NCBI RefSeq assembly: GCF_016806835.2
Contig: NZ_CP086111.1
Coordinates: 4,953,471-5,017,470, forward strand
Origin: Skermanella rosea
GTDB taxonomy: Bacteria > Pseudomonadota > Alphaproteobacteria > Azospirillales > Azospirillaceae
Direction of reading: 5' to 3'
Length of the DNA: 64,000 nt
The notes below the pieces were generated by a model. It did not search any database, was not told the DNA's origin, and worked only from the letters and a program-made list of their open reading frames with translations. This document shows positions 16,453 through 24,817 of the stretch, one piece after another (the first letter of the stretch is position 1; each line of letters begins with the position of its first letter). A program made the translations under genes and the position numbers.

Positions 16453-17790
16453 ATGTCGCCGATGGCGCGCGACTCCGATCAACCGACGGGGAGTGTTCCG
16501 TTCGTGACCGCGCATCAGACTCCGGACATCCCGGCCGGCCCGGGTCCCCTGGCGACCGGCATGGCGGCAGCCCCGGCCCGGCGCCGCTGGCTGGCCGCGG
16601 CGCCCGGTCCCCTGCGGAACGCGACCATCTTCGCCTGGCTCATCACGGTGCTGGCGGCCTTCATGGCCGTGGAGAACATCGCGTTCCCGTGGCCGGGAGA
16701 GGAATATGCCGCCTTCAACCGGCTGGCCGCCTGGATCACCGGCGCCCTGCTGGCGCTCGCCGTCAGCTCGCTGCTGTGCGTGCGGGCGGGATGGATGCTG
16801 GCCGGGCGGATGGGGATGGTGCTTTACGGCTGCGGCGTCGTCGGGATCATGACGGTGATGCTGGGGCCGGGGACGGGAATCGACGTGCTCGCCGCCATGT
16901 GCCTGTTCGCCGGCCCGGCGCTGCTGTTCGCCCGCACGGAGCGCCTGGCGCTGGCCGCTGCCTGCGCGCTGTGCGTCGGCGTCATCGTCTTCATGCAGGT
17001 CTGGATCCACCAGGGCCATCCGCCCTATGCCCCGGCCACCGCCGCCAACCTGGCGGAGGTCCGGACCAGCGTGGTGATCGTCGCCGCCTGCGTCGGCGTG
17101 CTGGTGGTCTATCTCTACTGGTCGGCGGAGATCGCCCGGGGTGCGGCGGCGCGCGAGGCCGCCCGGTCCGACGCGCTGCTGCTGAACGTGCTGCCGGCCA
17201 GCGTCGCCGAGCGGCTGAAGACCGGGGAGCGGCCGATCGCCGACCGGCTGGAGGCCGTGACGGTCCTGTTCGCCGACATCGCGGGATTCACCGCCTTCGC
17301 GTCGGACCGCAACGCGGCCGAGGTGGTGGAGGTGCTGGGCGGCCTGTTCTCCCGCTTCGACGCGCTGTGCGCGGCCCACGGGGTGGAGAAGCTGAAGACC
17401 ATCGGCGACGGCTACATGGCGGTGGCGGGCGCCCCCGCCGGCCTGCCCGACCATGCCGGCGCCGCGGCCCGGGTGGCGCTGGGCATGATGGAGGCGATGG
17501 CGGAGACCCTGCGCGACCATCCCGGCCTGGGGCTGCGCGTCGGCCTGAACACCGGCCCCGTGGTCGCCGGCGTGATCGGCACGCACAAGTTCGCCTACGA
17601 CGTCTGGGGCGATACGGTCAACCTGGCGAGCCGCCTGGAGTCGCGGGCCTCCCCCGGCACCATCGCCGTCTCGTCCAGCACGCGGGAGGCGCTGGGCGAC
17701 CGCTTCCAGGTGGAGCCGCTGGGCACGGCGGAGCTGAAGGGCATCGGCGCGGTGCCGGTATGGCGGCTGGTCGGGAGTGCGGAGGGGTGA
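16453..17790 (+). CDS. membrane-bound class III adenylate cyclase
   Basis: A 445-residue protein. About six hydrophobic segments (residues 55-235) form a membrane domain, followed by a class III cyclase catalytic domain. Visible motifs are VLFADIAGFTAF (first metal Asp), EKLKTIGDGYMAV (substrate Lys and second metal Asp), GLNTGPVVAGVIG and YDVWGDTVNLASRLE (transition-state Asn and Arg). Lys in EKLKT and Asp in VWGDTVN are the adenine-specifying residues, so the product is probably cAMP. There is no HAMP domain. It is a single gene divergent from the YHS-led operon. Confidence 0.92.
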   Translation: MSPMARDSDQPTGSVPFVTAHQTPDIPAGPGPLATGMAAAPARRRWLAAAPGPLRNATIFAWLITVLAAFMAVENIAFPWPGEEYAAFNRLAAWITGALLALAVSSLLCVRAGWMLAGRMGMVLYGCGVVGIMTVMLGPGTGIDVLAAMCLFAGPALLFARTERLALAAACALCVGVIVFMQVWIHQGHPPYAPATAANLAEVRTSVVIVAACVGVLVVYLYWSAEIARGAAAREAARSDALLLNVLPASVAERLKTGERPIADRLEAVTVLFADIAGFTAFASDRNAAEVVEVLGGLFSRFDALCAAHGVEKLKTIGDGYMAVAGAPAGLPDHAGAAARVALGMMEAMAETLRDHPGLGLRVGLNTGPVVAGVIGTHKFAYDVWGDTVNLASRLESRASPGTIAVSSSTREALGDRFQVEPLGTAELKGIGAVPVWRLVGSAEG

Positions 17791-18525
17791 TGGGGAGACG
17801 GAAGAGGAAGCGAATCGCCATGAGGAAGTGTTCCAAGCTGTCCTTGGCGCTACGAAATATTGAGCGACCCGCCGTTCAAACCGCGCCGACGCGTCTGGTG
17901 CCGCTTCGGGCCTGCCTTGGACGACGTTGGAGTGAAACAACGAAAATTGGCCACAGATAACGGCGATATACTCAGATGATCCACGGCTGTCCGGCACGGC
18001 GATTGCCGATCAACCATTGAGAACATTTCTAGCGACTGTTTTTTCCTTCGGTTCGTCCTCCGCGGGCTCGACCCGCGGATCTCAAGGCACGGAGGCTTCG
18101 AGGCTTCCCGCGAACGATGGCCGGATCAAGTCCACGGCTGTCCGGCACGGCGATTGCTTTCTCAATCAGAGGGTGCTTTTCTGGTAGAGAATTCTTCCTT
18201 TTATCGTCATGACCGGGCTTGACCCGGTCATCGCTTGCAGACTCCATCAGCGCCGCCGTGCGGGGAGATACCCGGATCAAGTCCGGGTATGACGAAAAGG
18301 GGGAGATTCTGCCTATCGTTCAGCCCTGTGAGCACTCAGCAACAACCGTGCCGGACAGCCGACGGATGATCCGGTTCATATCTTTGTCCATCGCCGTAAT
18401 CTGTGGCAAGAACCTGGACTATATTTGCGCCCCTCCCGCTATCCCGGCCGGCACCCGGCGGAAGCCTGACCCCATAAGGAGCATGGCTCCGTCATGATCA
18501 AACGCCAGCGCCGGCCATAGCCGTA
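17791..18525. repeat. intergenic repeat mosaic
   Basis: About 735 bases without an intact gene, composed of repeats. A 26-base unit (CCACGGCTGTCCGGCACGGC plus six bases) occurs at 17981-18006 and 18132-18157, and a 16-base inverted copy at 18346-18361. Arms 18205-18232 and 18267-18294 form an imperfect inverted repeat (22 of 28 positions) with the TGACCGGGCTTGACCCGGTC / CCCGGATCAAGTCCGGG pattern common in alphaproteobacterial intergenic palindromes. Positions 17947-17977 and 18379-18457 match the two halves of the element at 20475-20595, as though one copy had been split by about 400 bases of other repeats. Confidence 0.75.
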
Positions 18526-18672
18526 AGATTGGCTCACCGCCTCGACACCGCGCCGAACCTTTGGCTCAACCTGCAAAATGTCGTCGATATCTGGGAGGCG
18601 GAACGGGAGTTCAGCGCCTCCCGGAAGGACATCGGGGCGTCCCCCAGCGCGCCGGAGCCGGGTCTGGGATGA
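18526..18672 (+). pseudogene. higA-type antitoxin gene, 3' fragment
   Basis: The open frame reads RLAHRLDTAPNLWLNLQN then VVDIWEAE, which is the C-terminal signature of HigA/VapI addiction-module antidotes (xRLAxxLGTSPEFWLNLQ). In this frame there is a stop at 18475-18477 and no usable start before the conserved part, so the helix-turn-helix N terminus is gone. It ends at TGA 18670-18672, directly against the convergent hipA stop. No higB toxin was found nearby. It is a decayed toxin-antitoxin remnant. Confidence 0.6.
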
Positions 18673-20019
18673 TCATGCATCCAGGCCCTCGGTGTCCCCG
18701 TTCCCCGTAGGCAGCACGGGATACGCGCCGGGCACCCGCGCGCGCAGCTCCTTTTCGGCCGCCGCCATCTCCCCGTGCTCGAAGGCGTTCTCGTACTGCT
18801 CGATCTCCCGCGCCGTCATGCCGATAGCCGGCTCGCTCGCCACGTGGTGCCACCGCCCGACGGCTTGCACCACGTCGAGCAGGACTTCCCGCGCCCGCGC
18901 GGGCTTCAGCTTGAAATAGCCCGCCACCGCCATCACGGAGGCGATGGAGGCGTCGGCACCCGATTCCTCGGAAATCCAGGTCTTCAGGACGCGCGCCTTG
19001 TCCGGGAACGGGTTGACGTCGAACGCGGGCGACAGCCGCCACTTGCCTCCGCCGATGTGCAGGAAGCCGTGGTTGTTCATGTGGTCGTCCACGTTGTTGA
19101 TAAGGACGGTGAAGGCCATGCGGCGCCACATCTCCTCCCGGTCCCGGTCCGCGTACCGGCAGTTCCGGACGATGGCGTCGGCGATCTCGGTGTAGGAGTG
19201 CTCCTGATCGTCGTCGATCTGGAGCATCGTCCTGGCCGAGGCATACATGAACCGCTTGCCGCCATCGCGGTCGAAGCGTCTGACCAGCGTGACCGGAACA
19301 TCGTCGGAATGGACGATCCGCGCCTCGGCGGCATCGATGCGGGCCAGCTTCGCCAGCTTCAGGGCAAGCACCTCTCCCAGGGTGACCGCCCTGGTGTCTC
19401 CCACGCTCGGGAATTTGGCGATGCTCAGCAAGCCGTCGTCGTCAATGACGGAGCATTTCGGGCGCATGCCGCCCAGCGAAGTCCCCTTGCCCCGGAGATA
19501 GGCCAGGTCCCGCGCGGTTTCAGTTCCGGTTTCGACGGCCCTGGTGGCGGTCAGCAGATCGCCCAGCTCGATCAGCGGCGGCGTGCCGCGTTTGCCCGGG
19601 TCCGGGACCCGGACGAACTTGCCGCCGACCTCGAACCGCAAGGCGCCCACCCTGCTCACGTCATCGACCGCCAGCAGGAAGTCGAGGCCGTCGAGCGGAC
19701 GGCCATCCGCCGCCCCCTTGCCGGCCTCCTTGAGGGACTTCGCGTGATCGCGCCGGATCACCTGGATGCCCCAGCCGTCCGGCTCGCTGTCCGCGAAACA
19801 TCCGTGGAACACCGACGCGCGCTCCGACCCGCCCCGTCCCCGGTACTGGGCACCGCGGACAAGCGGCAGTGCGGGGTCGATCTGGAAGCGCTCCTTGGAG
19901 GCCAGCCAGCGCGGATGATACTCGAACGCGCTCGCCTGGCGCCGTGAGTCGGAGGTGAAGTACAGCGTTCCGACCGGATGTTCGGCGTCACCCAGGCAGA
20001 CATTCACGTCGCGCCTCAC
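18673..20019 (-). CDS. hipA: HipA family serine/threonine kinase toxin
   Basis: A 448-residue type II toxin. The HipA N-subdomain covers about the first 120 residues (HGCFADSEPDGWG), followed by the kinase core with GTSLGGMRPK (ATP-binding loop), LLSIAKFPS (catalytic Lys), NNVDDHMNNHGFL (catalytic Asp/Asn loop, canonical form TDDHxxNHG) and LSPAFDVNP (metal Asp). HipA kinases phosphorylate glutamyl-tRNA synthetase or related targets and induce persistence. The start at 20019 overlaps the hipB stop by four bases, as usual for the pair. All catalytic residues appear intact, so it may be active. It ends next to a higA fragment. Confidence 0.92.
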   Translation of the reverse strand: MRRDVNVCLGDAEHPVGTLYFTSDSRRQASAFEYHPRWLASKERFQIDPALPLVRGAQYRGRGGSERASVFHGCFADSEPDGWGIQVIRRDHAKSLKEAGKGAADGRPLDGLDFLLAVDDVSRVGALRFEVGGKFVRVPDPGKRGTPPLIELGDLLTATRAVETGTETARDLAYLRGKGTSLGGMRPKCSVIDDDGLLSIAKFPSVGDTRAVTLGEVLALKLAKLARIDAAEARIVHSDDVPVTLVRRFDRDGGKRFMYASARTMLQIDDDQEHSYTEIADAIVRNCRYADRDREEMWRRMAFTVLINNVDDHMNNHGFLHIGGGKWRLSPAFDVNPFPDKARVLKTWISEESGADASIASVMAVAGYFKLKPARAREVLLDVVQAVGRWHHVASEPAIGMTAREIEQYENAFEHGEMAAAEKELRARVPGAYPVLPTGNGDTEGLDA

Positions 20020-20348
20020 AACGCTCCATCCCCCTTCGGCACGCGGACGCGCTTCGGCAAGCGTTCCTTGTCGAGCAGCAGTCCGGTGTCATCGTCCCGC
20101 ATGTCGGCGATGTCGCCGAAGGGATCGTTGAAACCCAGTGCGAACAGGCACATCGCATAGGCGCCGATGGATGCGGCGGGGTCGCCCTTCTCTATACGCT
20201 GATAGGTCTGCTTGGACAGGCTCGTCCGCTCCAGCATCATCACCACCGTCAGCCGGCGCTTCCGGCGGGCGACGGCGATGTCGGCGCCGAGCTTCTTCAA
20301 GCCCCTCCTCACTTTGGCCGGCATTGTGTCCAAGACACCGGAGCGCAT
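20016..20348 (-). CDS. hipB: HipB-like XRE family antitoxin
   Basis: A 110-residue helix-turn-helix protein. The HTH lies at about residues 28-80 (LGADIAVARRKRRLTV, TSLSKQTYQRIEKGDPAASI). It should neutralise HipA and repress the operon from the upstream region. The ATG at 20348 has GGGGAT eight bases upstream; an ATG at 20324 is the alternative. The stop overlaps the hipA start. Confidence 0.88.
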   Translation of the reverse strand: MRSGVLDTMPAKVRRGLKKLGADIAVARRKRRLTVVMMLERTSLSKQTYQRIEKGDPAASIGAYAMCLFALGFNDPFGDIADMRDDDTGLLLDKERLPKRVRVPKGDGAL

Positions 20349-20474
20349 GATACATCATCCCCATGGTCGGTTGGCGGATGATGGAGCATCCCATGGGCCG
20401 TGTCAAAGGGAGGCATCGGTGCTGGGCGTCGCTTCCGGCCTGCCCTGGACGACGCTGGGCCGGGAGGAAGGGGT

Positions 20475-20595
20475 TTGGCCACAGATAACGGCGATATACT
20501 CAGATAAACGGAGCCGTATCTTTGTCCATCGCCGTAATCTGTGGCAAGAACCTGGATTACGTTTGCGCCCCTCCCGCTATCCCGGCCGGCACCCG
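20475..20595. repeat. palindromic dispersed repeat, complete copy
   Basis: Arms 20475-20495 and 20528-20547 share the CCACAGAT-AACGGCGAT core in opposite orientation (one mismatch and one indel). The block 20517-20595 is repeated at 18379-18457 with about three differences in 79 bases. The arms lie just beyond the stop of the small gene at 20557 and upstream of hipB, so the transcript of either could fold into this hairpin. A related perfect inverted repeat is at 49361-49441. Confidence 0.8.
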
Positions 20596-20784
20596 CCGGT
20601 CGATGGTGAAACGGGCCGTGTTGGGGTCGAAGCCTCGGCGGTCCATCTCGTCCACCGCTTCGCCCAGCATGTTGACGAGGTAGACCGCATCGTCGTCGGT
20701 CAGCGGCGCGCCGTCGGCGTCGAACACGCGCATATCCCCCAGCCCGGCGTCGAACCGGGCCTCGTACCTTCCTGATTGTGGCAT
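20557..20784 (-). CDS. conserved-looking 75-residue hypothetical protein
   Basis: A small acidic protein beginning MPQSGRYEARFDAG, with LTDDDAVYLVNMLGEAVDE and a C-terminal RRVPAGIAGGAQT. No family is recognised. It has GGGGGTAGG upstream of the ATG. A second copy of its 3' end (encoding VPAGIAGGAQ) is left at 18425-18457, which shows that this gene or its flank was duplicated and lost. It sits between hipBA and the TIR gene in a mobile-looking patch. Confidence 0.5.
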   Translation of the reverse strand: MPQSGRYEARFDAGLGDMRVFDADGAPLTDDDAVYLVNMLGEAVDEMDRRGFDPNTARFTIDRRVPAGIAGGAQT

Positions 20785-21177
20785 GATGCCTACCCCCGCG
20801 CCGCCGGCCTGACGACGGAGGGAGCCCCCCGCCGCGACGAACGGGGTCGCCGCGGCGGGGGTAACAATGACCGGAGCGCGAGCACTCCGTTTGTGCTAAT
20901 CAACTGGGCAGCCATGGATGTATCGCCTTCGACAAGTGGCATTCATGGTCAGGCCGGGCCTAGGAGTTCCCGCTCTTCGGCTCGGCCGCCACGTCTGGAT
21001 GGTGTGGCGCGCGAATTCTGATCCGAATTCGCGCGCATGTCAAATTATGCGCAGGTTTCGGAACGGTTTGGCGCAATAATGCTCCCGCTCGGGTTCTGTC
21101 GCTGCTATCATGCTCGCATCGGTTGATTGCAAGGCTTGGGCGCCGTCGCGGCCGGGCGGTTCCGGACGGGGCGGGCG
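20785..21177. other. 393-base gap upstream of the TIR gene, with perfect palindrome
   Basis: No gene is convincing here. A perfect 12-base inverted repeat, GCGCGCGAATTC at 21007-21018 and its complement at 21025-21036, separated by six bases, lies about 140 bases before the TIR start. A GC-rich imperfect hairpin spans about 20827-20868. The stretch 21040-21120 is relatively AT-rich and probably contains the promoter. Confidence 0.4.
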
Positions 21178-22734
21178 ATGGAATACGATATCTTCTTCAG
21201 CTACGCCCACGCCGACCGCGACGCGGCGCTGCCGGTCATCACGGCGCTGAAGGCCCGGAACCTCCGCGTCTTCCATGACGAGACGGAGATCACGGACGGC
21301 GACTCCATCGTGCGGCGGATCGTGGAGGGGCTTGGCCGCGCGCGGATGCTGGTGGCCTGGTACTCGGCCACATACCCGACCCGCCGCGCCTGCCAGTGGG
21401 AGCTGACCTCCGCCCTGATCGCCGCCCGGCACGAGTTCCCCGACGGCAGGACGGTCGAGCGCCGCATCCTGGCGCTGAACCCGGAGGCGGGCATCGGGCA
21501 CCTCCATCCGGCCGACATCCTGGCGAAGAAATACGTCGATGCGCGCGGCATCCCGGCGGAGCAACTGGCCGGCCGGGCCGCCGCCCTGCTGGACGGGCTG
21601 GCCGGCAGCTTCGGCGAGATCCGGACGCTCGGCCGCCTGCACTGGTACGGCGGCAACCCGCGCGCCGGGTCCAGCCGGTTCGTCGGCCGCTTTCCCGACA
21701 TGTGGTGGATCGACGAGAAACTGTCGAAGAACCGGATCGCGCTGATCAACGGCGAGAGCGTCGGGCTGGTCCAGGTGCAGGGCATGGGCGGCATCGGCAA
21801 GACCTTGCTGGCAGAGGAATACGCCCGCCGCTTCCGCGCGGCCTATCCCGGCGGCATCTTCTGGCTCAACGCCGCCCGGGGGCAGGACCTGGGCACGCAG
21901 CGGCAGGGCTTCGCCGGAAACCTCGGCATCGCGGTCGCCGGCCTGGGGCCGCATGAGGTCGAGGGCGCGCTGAAGGAGAAGTTAGCTGAACTGGACAGCT
22001 ATCTGTGGATCGTGGACGACCTGCCGCCGGACGCCGGCACGGCCGACCTGAACGCCTGGAGCGCCCCCACCGCCAACGGCGCAACCCTGGTCACCTCCCG
22101 CGGCACCGGGCCGGGCGGAGCGGGCTTCGTCCACCGGCTGGGGCTGCTGTCGGACACCGAAGCCCACGAACTTCTGACCACGCGAAGGCTTCCGGTCACC
22201 GACGTGGAAAAGGCGGCGGCGCGGGAAATCCTGGCGCTCCTCGGCAACCACGCCCTGGCGGTGGACGTGGCGGGTGCCGCCGTCGCAATGCTGGGCTACC
22301 AGGCTTTCCGCGACCGGCTGCGCGATCCCGCCAAGGACGCGACAGAGTTGGCCGCGAAGCTGGCTGCCAAACTGGCCGGCGACCTGCCGACCGGCCATGC
22401 GCAGCAGATCGCGGCCACCCTGTTGGACAGCATCGACCGGTTGGACGCTGCGGGCCTGCGTTTCCTGCATCTTGCCGCCCTGCTGGCCCCTGCGCCGATT
22501 CCCCTGTCCTTGGCGGCCGGTGTCTTCGCCCGGCTGCCCGACGGCGACGACGGCTTGGCCGAAGCTACCCTCGCCCTCAGTGAAGCCACCCGGGAAGCCC
22601 TGGCCGAACACATACCGGGCAATGGGGAGGACGGCGGCGATGCCGCGTCGGTCCACGTGCTGGTCAGCCGCACCCTGCGCTTCCACAAGGGCGAACCGCC
22701 GCCCGCGATCCGCGATGCCGCCGTGGCGGGCTAA
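21178..22734 (+). pseudogene. TIR / NB-ARC STAND protein, N-terminal part of a broken gene
   Basis: A 518-residue product. A TIR domain spans about 1-135 (YDIFFSYAHADRDAALPV; the putative NADase Glu is in ACQWELTSAL). A P-loop NTPase follows with Walker A GMGGIGKT at residues 202-209 and Walker B LWIVDDLPP, as in NB-ARC/STAND immune proteins. It ends in TAA at 22732-22734. Shifting back one base at 22731 continues directly into the TPR frame (AAVAG then LNASMRQADD), so a one-base deletion probably truncated the protein. The TIR-NTPase half could still be made. Intact relatives sense phage through C-terminal repeats and deplete NAD+; whether this one does so is inference. The start is the ATG at 21178, not the open extension at 21127. 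Confidence 0.75.
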
Positions 22735-23042
22735 ACGCGTCGATGCGGCAGGCCGACGACATCCGCAACCACGCCGCCCTGCTGCCCCTGGTCCCCCACG
22801 CCCGCGCCCTGACCGGGGACCTGCCGGACGCTCCGACAGCCACGCTCCTGCTGTGGCTTGGAGACTACAATCGTGCACGGGGAGCCTACGCCGACGCGGC
22901 GGCGGACTTCCGCCGAACAGTCGATGCAAGCAAACGCCTGCTGGGCGCCGAGCATCCCGACACCCTGGCCAGCATGAACAATCTGGCCTCAACGCTCCGG
23001 GCACAGGGCGACCGCGGTGGCGCCCAAGCGCTCCAGGAGTAG
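22731..23042 (+). pseudogene. TPR fragment of the TIR/NB-ARC gene, first piece
   Basis: In the -1 frame relative to the TIR part, the reading continues through an ATG at 22743 (MRQADDIRNHAALLPL) into a kinesin-light-chain-type TPR unit (LGAEHPDTLASMNNLAS). It stops at a TAG at 23040-23042. The equivalent codon in the next repeat is CAA (EEQVLALRR), and a C-to-T change of CAG to TAG would explain the stop. On its own it would be a 99-residue peptide without a clear ribosome binding site. Confidence 0.7.
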
Positions 23043-23390
23043 GTGCTGGCACTCCGCCGCCGGGTGCTGGGCGACGAGCATCCCGACACCCTGACCAGCA
23101 TGAGCAATCTAGCCCTGACGCTCGGGGCACAGGGCAACCATGGCGGCGCCAGGGCGCTCGAAGAGCAAGTGCTGGCGCTCCGCCGCGGAGTGCTGGGCGA
23201 CGAGCATCCCGACACCCTGACCAGCATGAACAATCTCGCCGGAACGCTCCTGCATCTCGGTGATGCTCAGGGAGCGCGAGCGCTGGTGGCCGATGCGTTG
23301 CCCGTCGCATTACGGAAGTACGGGCGCGCGCCCGAGTTTTCGCGAGCCTTAGTCGCCTGGGCTAAGTATCTCGGCGTGCCCGAGCCGTAA
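23043..23390 (+). pseudogene. TPR fragment of the TIR/NB-ARC gene, second piece
   Basis: Same frame as the preceding fragment, directly after its TAG. It encodes two near-identical 42-residue TPR units, each with VLGDEHPDTLTSM and NLA, then a C-terminal cap ending GVPEP. These repeats are the expected sensor region of the STAND protein. It could start at the GTG at 23043 only by reinitiation. Confidence 0.7.
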
Positions 23391-23968
23391 TGCACCGCCC
23401 TACGGTGATCTTCGGATGGGAGCCGGAGCGTCGGTGTCGGCTGCCGCTTCGCTATAGCCGACCTACGAGGTGCCATGCCTCTACTCGGCCGGTCCGTACC
23501 TGTTGAGCGCCGATCGCCCGACGGCCCGGTTCGCACCGCCCTGCCGGGGGCACGCCCCAGGAAAGCATTCCTTCACCAGTTCTTGCTATGATTTGGGGGC
23601 GCCTCGCGCCGGATCTTTGCATCGTGAATATGAACCCCAACGCGGGCGGGACCGCGCCGGAGGCGCCCAAGGCTGGCCCGGCGAACCGGAAGCACGTGCC
23701 CCGCCGCGTCGTTTGTTGACATTCGCGTACATTCCCCAGGGGGAGGGGGTGAGCCGCCGTCGCGTTTTTCCCGCGCTCCGCCCCCATGGATGCTGACGAA
23801 TGCTGACATCCACCCCAGGCAAATCCCGTCCGCCCGTCCCCGCCGCGCCAGTTTGGCGACCAGCACCTATACGACCGAGGCAGTGGGTTCACTCCAAACC
23901 GGAAACCCGCGCCCCGTAGCGTCCTTTGATGACATTCGCGTACATTCCCCGGGGGGGATGCGCGCGTC
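23391..23968. repeat. gene-free stretch with 54-base direct repeats and a palindrome
   Basis: No credible gene in 578 bases. A 54-base unit occurs at 23684-23737 and 23897-23950; the last 25 bases (GACATTCGCGTACATTCCCC and flank) are nearly identical, the first half more diverged. The second copy lies 19 bases past the stop of the spermidine-synthase-like gene. A palindrome at 23436-23462 (GTCGGCT and AGCCGAC around GCTTCGC) resembles widespread intergenic elements of the GGCTATAGCGAAGC type. Confidence 0.6.
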
Positions 23969-24754
23969 CTACCCCTCGCTCAGCCACCGCTCCGCCGCGC
24001 GGGCGATGCGGTCGGGGTAGTCGGGGAGGTCGGGGCCGATCAGGGGGAGGTCCAGGTCGGCGACGATGCGGGCGACCGTGGCGGTGTCGAGGGGCAGGCC
24101 GGCGGTGCGGGCGCGGCGGGCGATGACCATTTCCTGGCCCCAGAAATAGACCTTCGTGGCGCCGGTGTTGGCGCGCATGCGGCGGACCTGCTCCACCCGG
24201 TCGTCGCCGTTGAGCGGCAGCCAGATGTCGGCCAGCAGGGTGTCGGCCGGCGCTTCGGGCGTCCAGGACAGGGCGTCGGCGTTGACGACGGCGACCTTGG
24301 CGGCGGCGTCGGGCGGGAGCTGGGCGAAGACGCCGACCGCCTCGATCATGGCGATGACCTCCGGGTCGAACTCGACCACGGTCACCGCCGCGACCTCCGG
24401 GCGGAGGGCCGAGTTGGCGGCGGCCCAGCCCATGCCGAGGCCCATCACCACCGTATGGCCGAAGGCGGCGCGGCAGCCCAGTTCCTGGCTCTCGATCTCC
24501 ATGGGGGTCATCGACATCCAGGTGCGCAGGCCCGCGGTCTCGCCGGTGCCCTCGGTGCGGGTCAGCACCGCCATGTCGGTCACGACCTGCACGCCGCTCC
24601 AATAGCCGGGGCACAGGCTGAGCGGCGCCACGTCGAGGCGCCAGCGCTCGCCCCGGGCGGGGCAGTAGGCCGGGCGGAACAGGTCCGGGGCGTAGAGCGG
24701 CGCGCCGCCCGGGCGGATCAGCCCTTCCGGAATTCCCTGCGTGTCGGCTGGCAT
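23969..24754 (-). CDS. spermidine synthase-like / class I methyltransferase-fold protein
   Basis: A 261-residue protein with the Rossmann-like fold of spermidine synthases and SAM methyltransferases. Motif I reads VVMGLGMGWAAANS, followed by the acidic loop VVEFDPEV at the end of strand 2 and VVNADALSW. The catalytic Asp pair of true spermidine synthases is not clear, so the reaction is uncertain; many such proteins are annotated only by fold. The first 60 residues contain several Cys and Tyr residues. It is separated from the divergent permease gene by about 60 bases. Confidence 0.68.
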   Translation of the reverse strand: MPADTQGIPEGLIRPGGAPLYAPDLFRPAYCPARGERWRLDVAPLSLCPGYWSGVQVVTDMAVLTRTEGTGETAGLRTWMSMTPMEIESQELGCRAAFGHTVVMGLGMGWAAANSALRPEVAAVTVVEFDPEVIAMIEAVGVFAQLPPDAAAKVAVVNADALSWTPEAPADTLLADIWLPLNGDDRVEQVRRMRANTGATKVYFWGQEMVIARRARTAGLPLDTATVARIVADLDLPLIGPDLPDYPDRIARAAERWLSEG

Positions 24755-24817
24755 GCCTTTCCCTTTCCCACGATGGCCGCAGGGTTCAACTATACATAGG
24801 GACTACCCATCAAAGAT

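Noticed and set aside
22728-22740. Programmed -1 frameshift at the end of the TIR/NB-ARC part
   Set aside because: The joint GCGGGCTAAAC lacks a heptameric slippery site of the X-XXY-YYZ type, and a second in-frame stop (23040) follows, so decay is simpler than recoding.
23470-23796. 108-codon plus-strand open frame in the gene-free stretch
   Set aside because: No family resemblance, no ribosome binding site, and it crosses one of the 54-base repeats.
17791-24754. CRISPR array or prophage in the repeat-rich patch
   Set aside because: The repeats are dispersed, inverted or paired, with no regular 25-40 base units and spacers, and no phage structural or integrase genes were seen.
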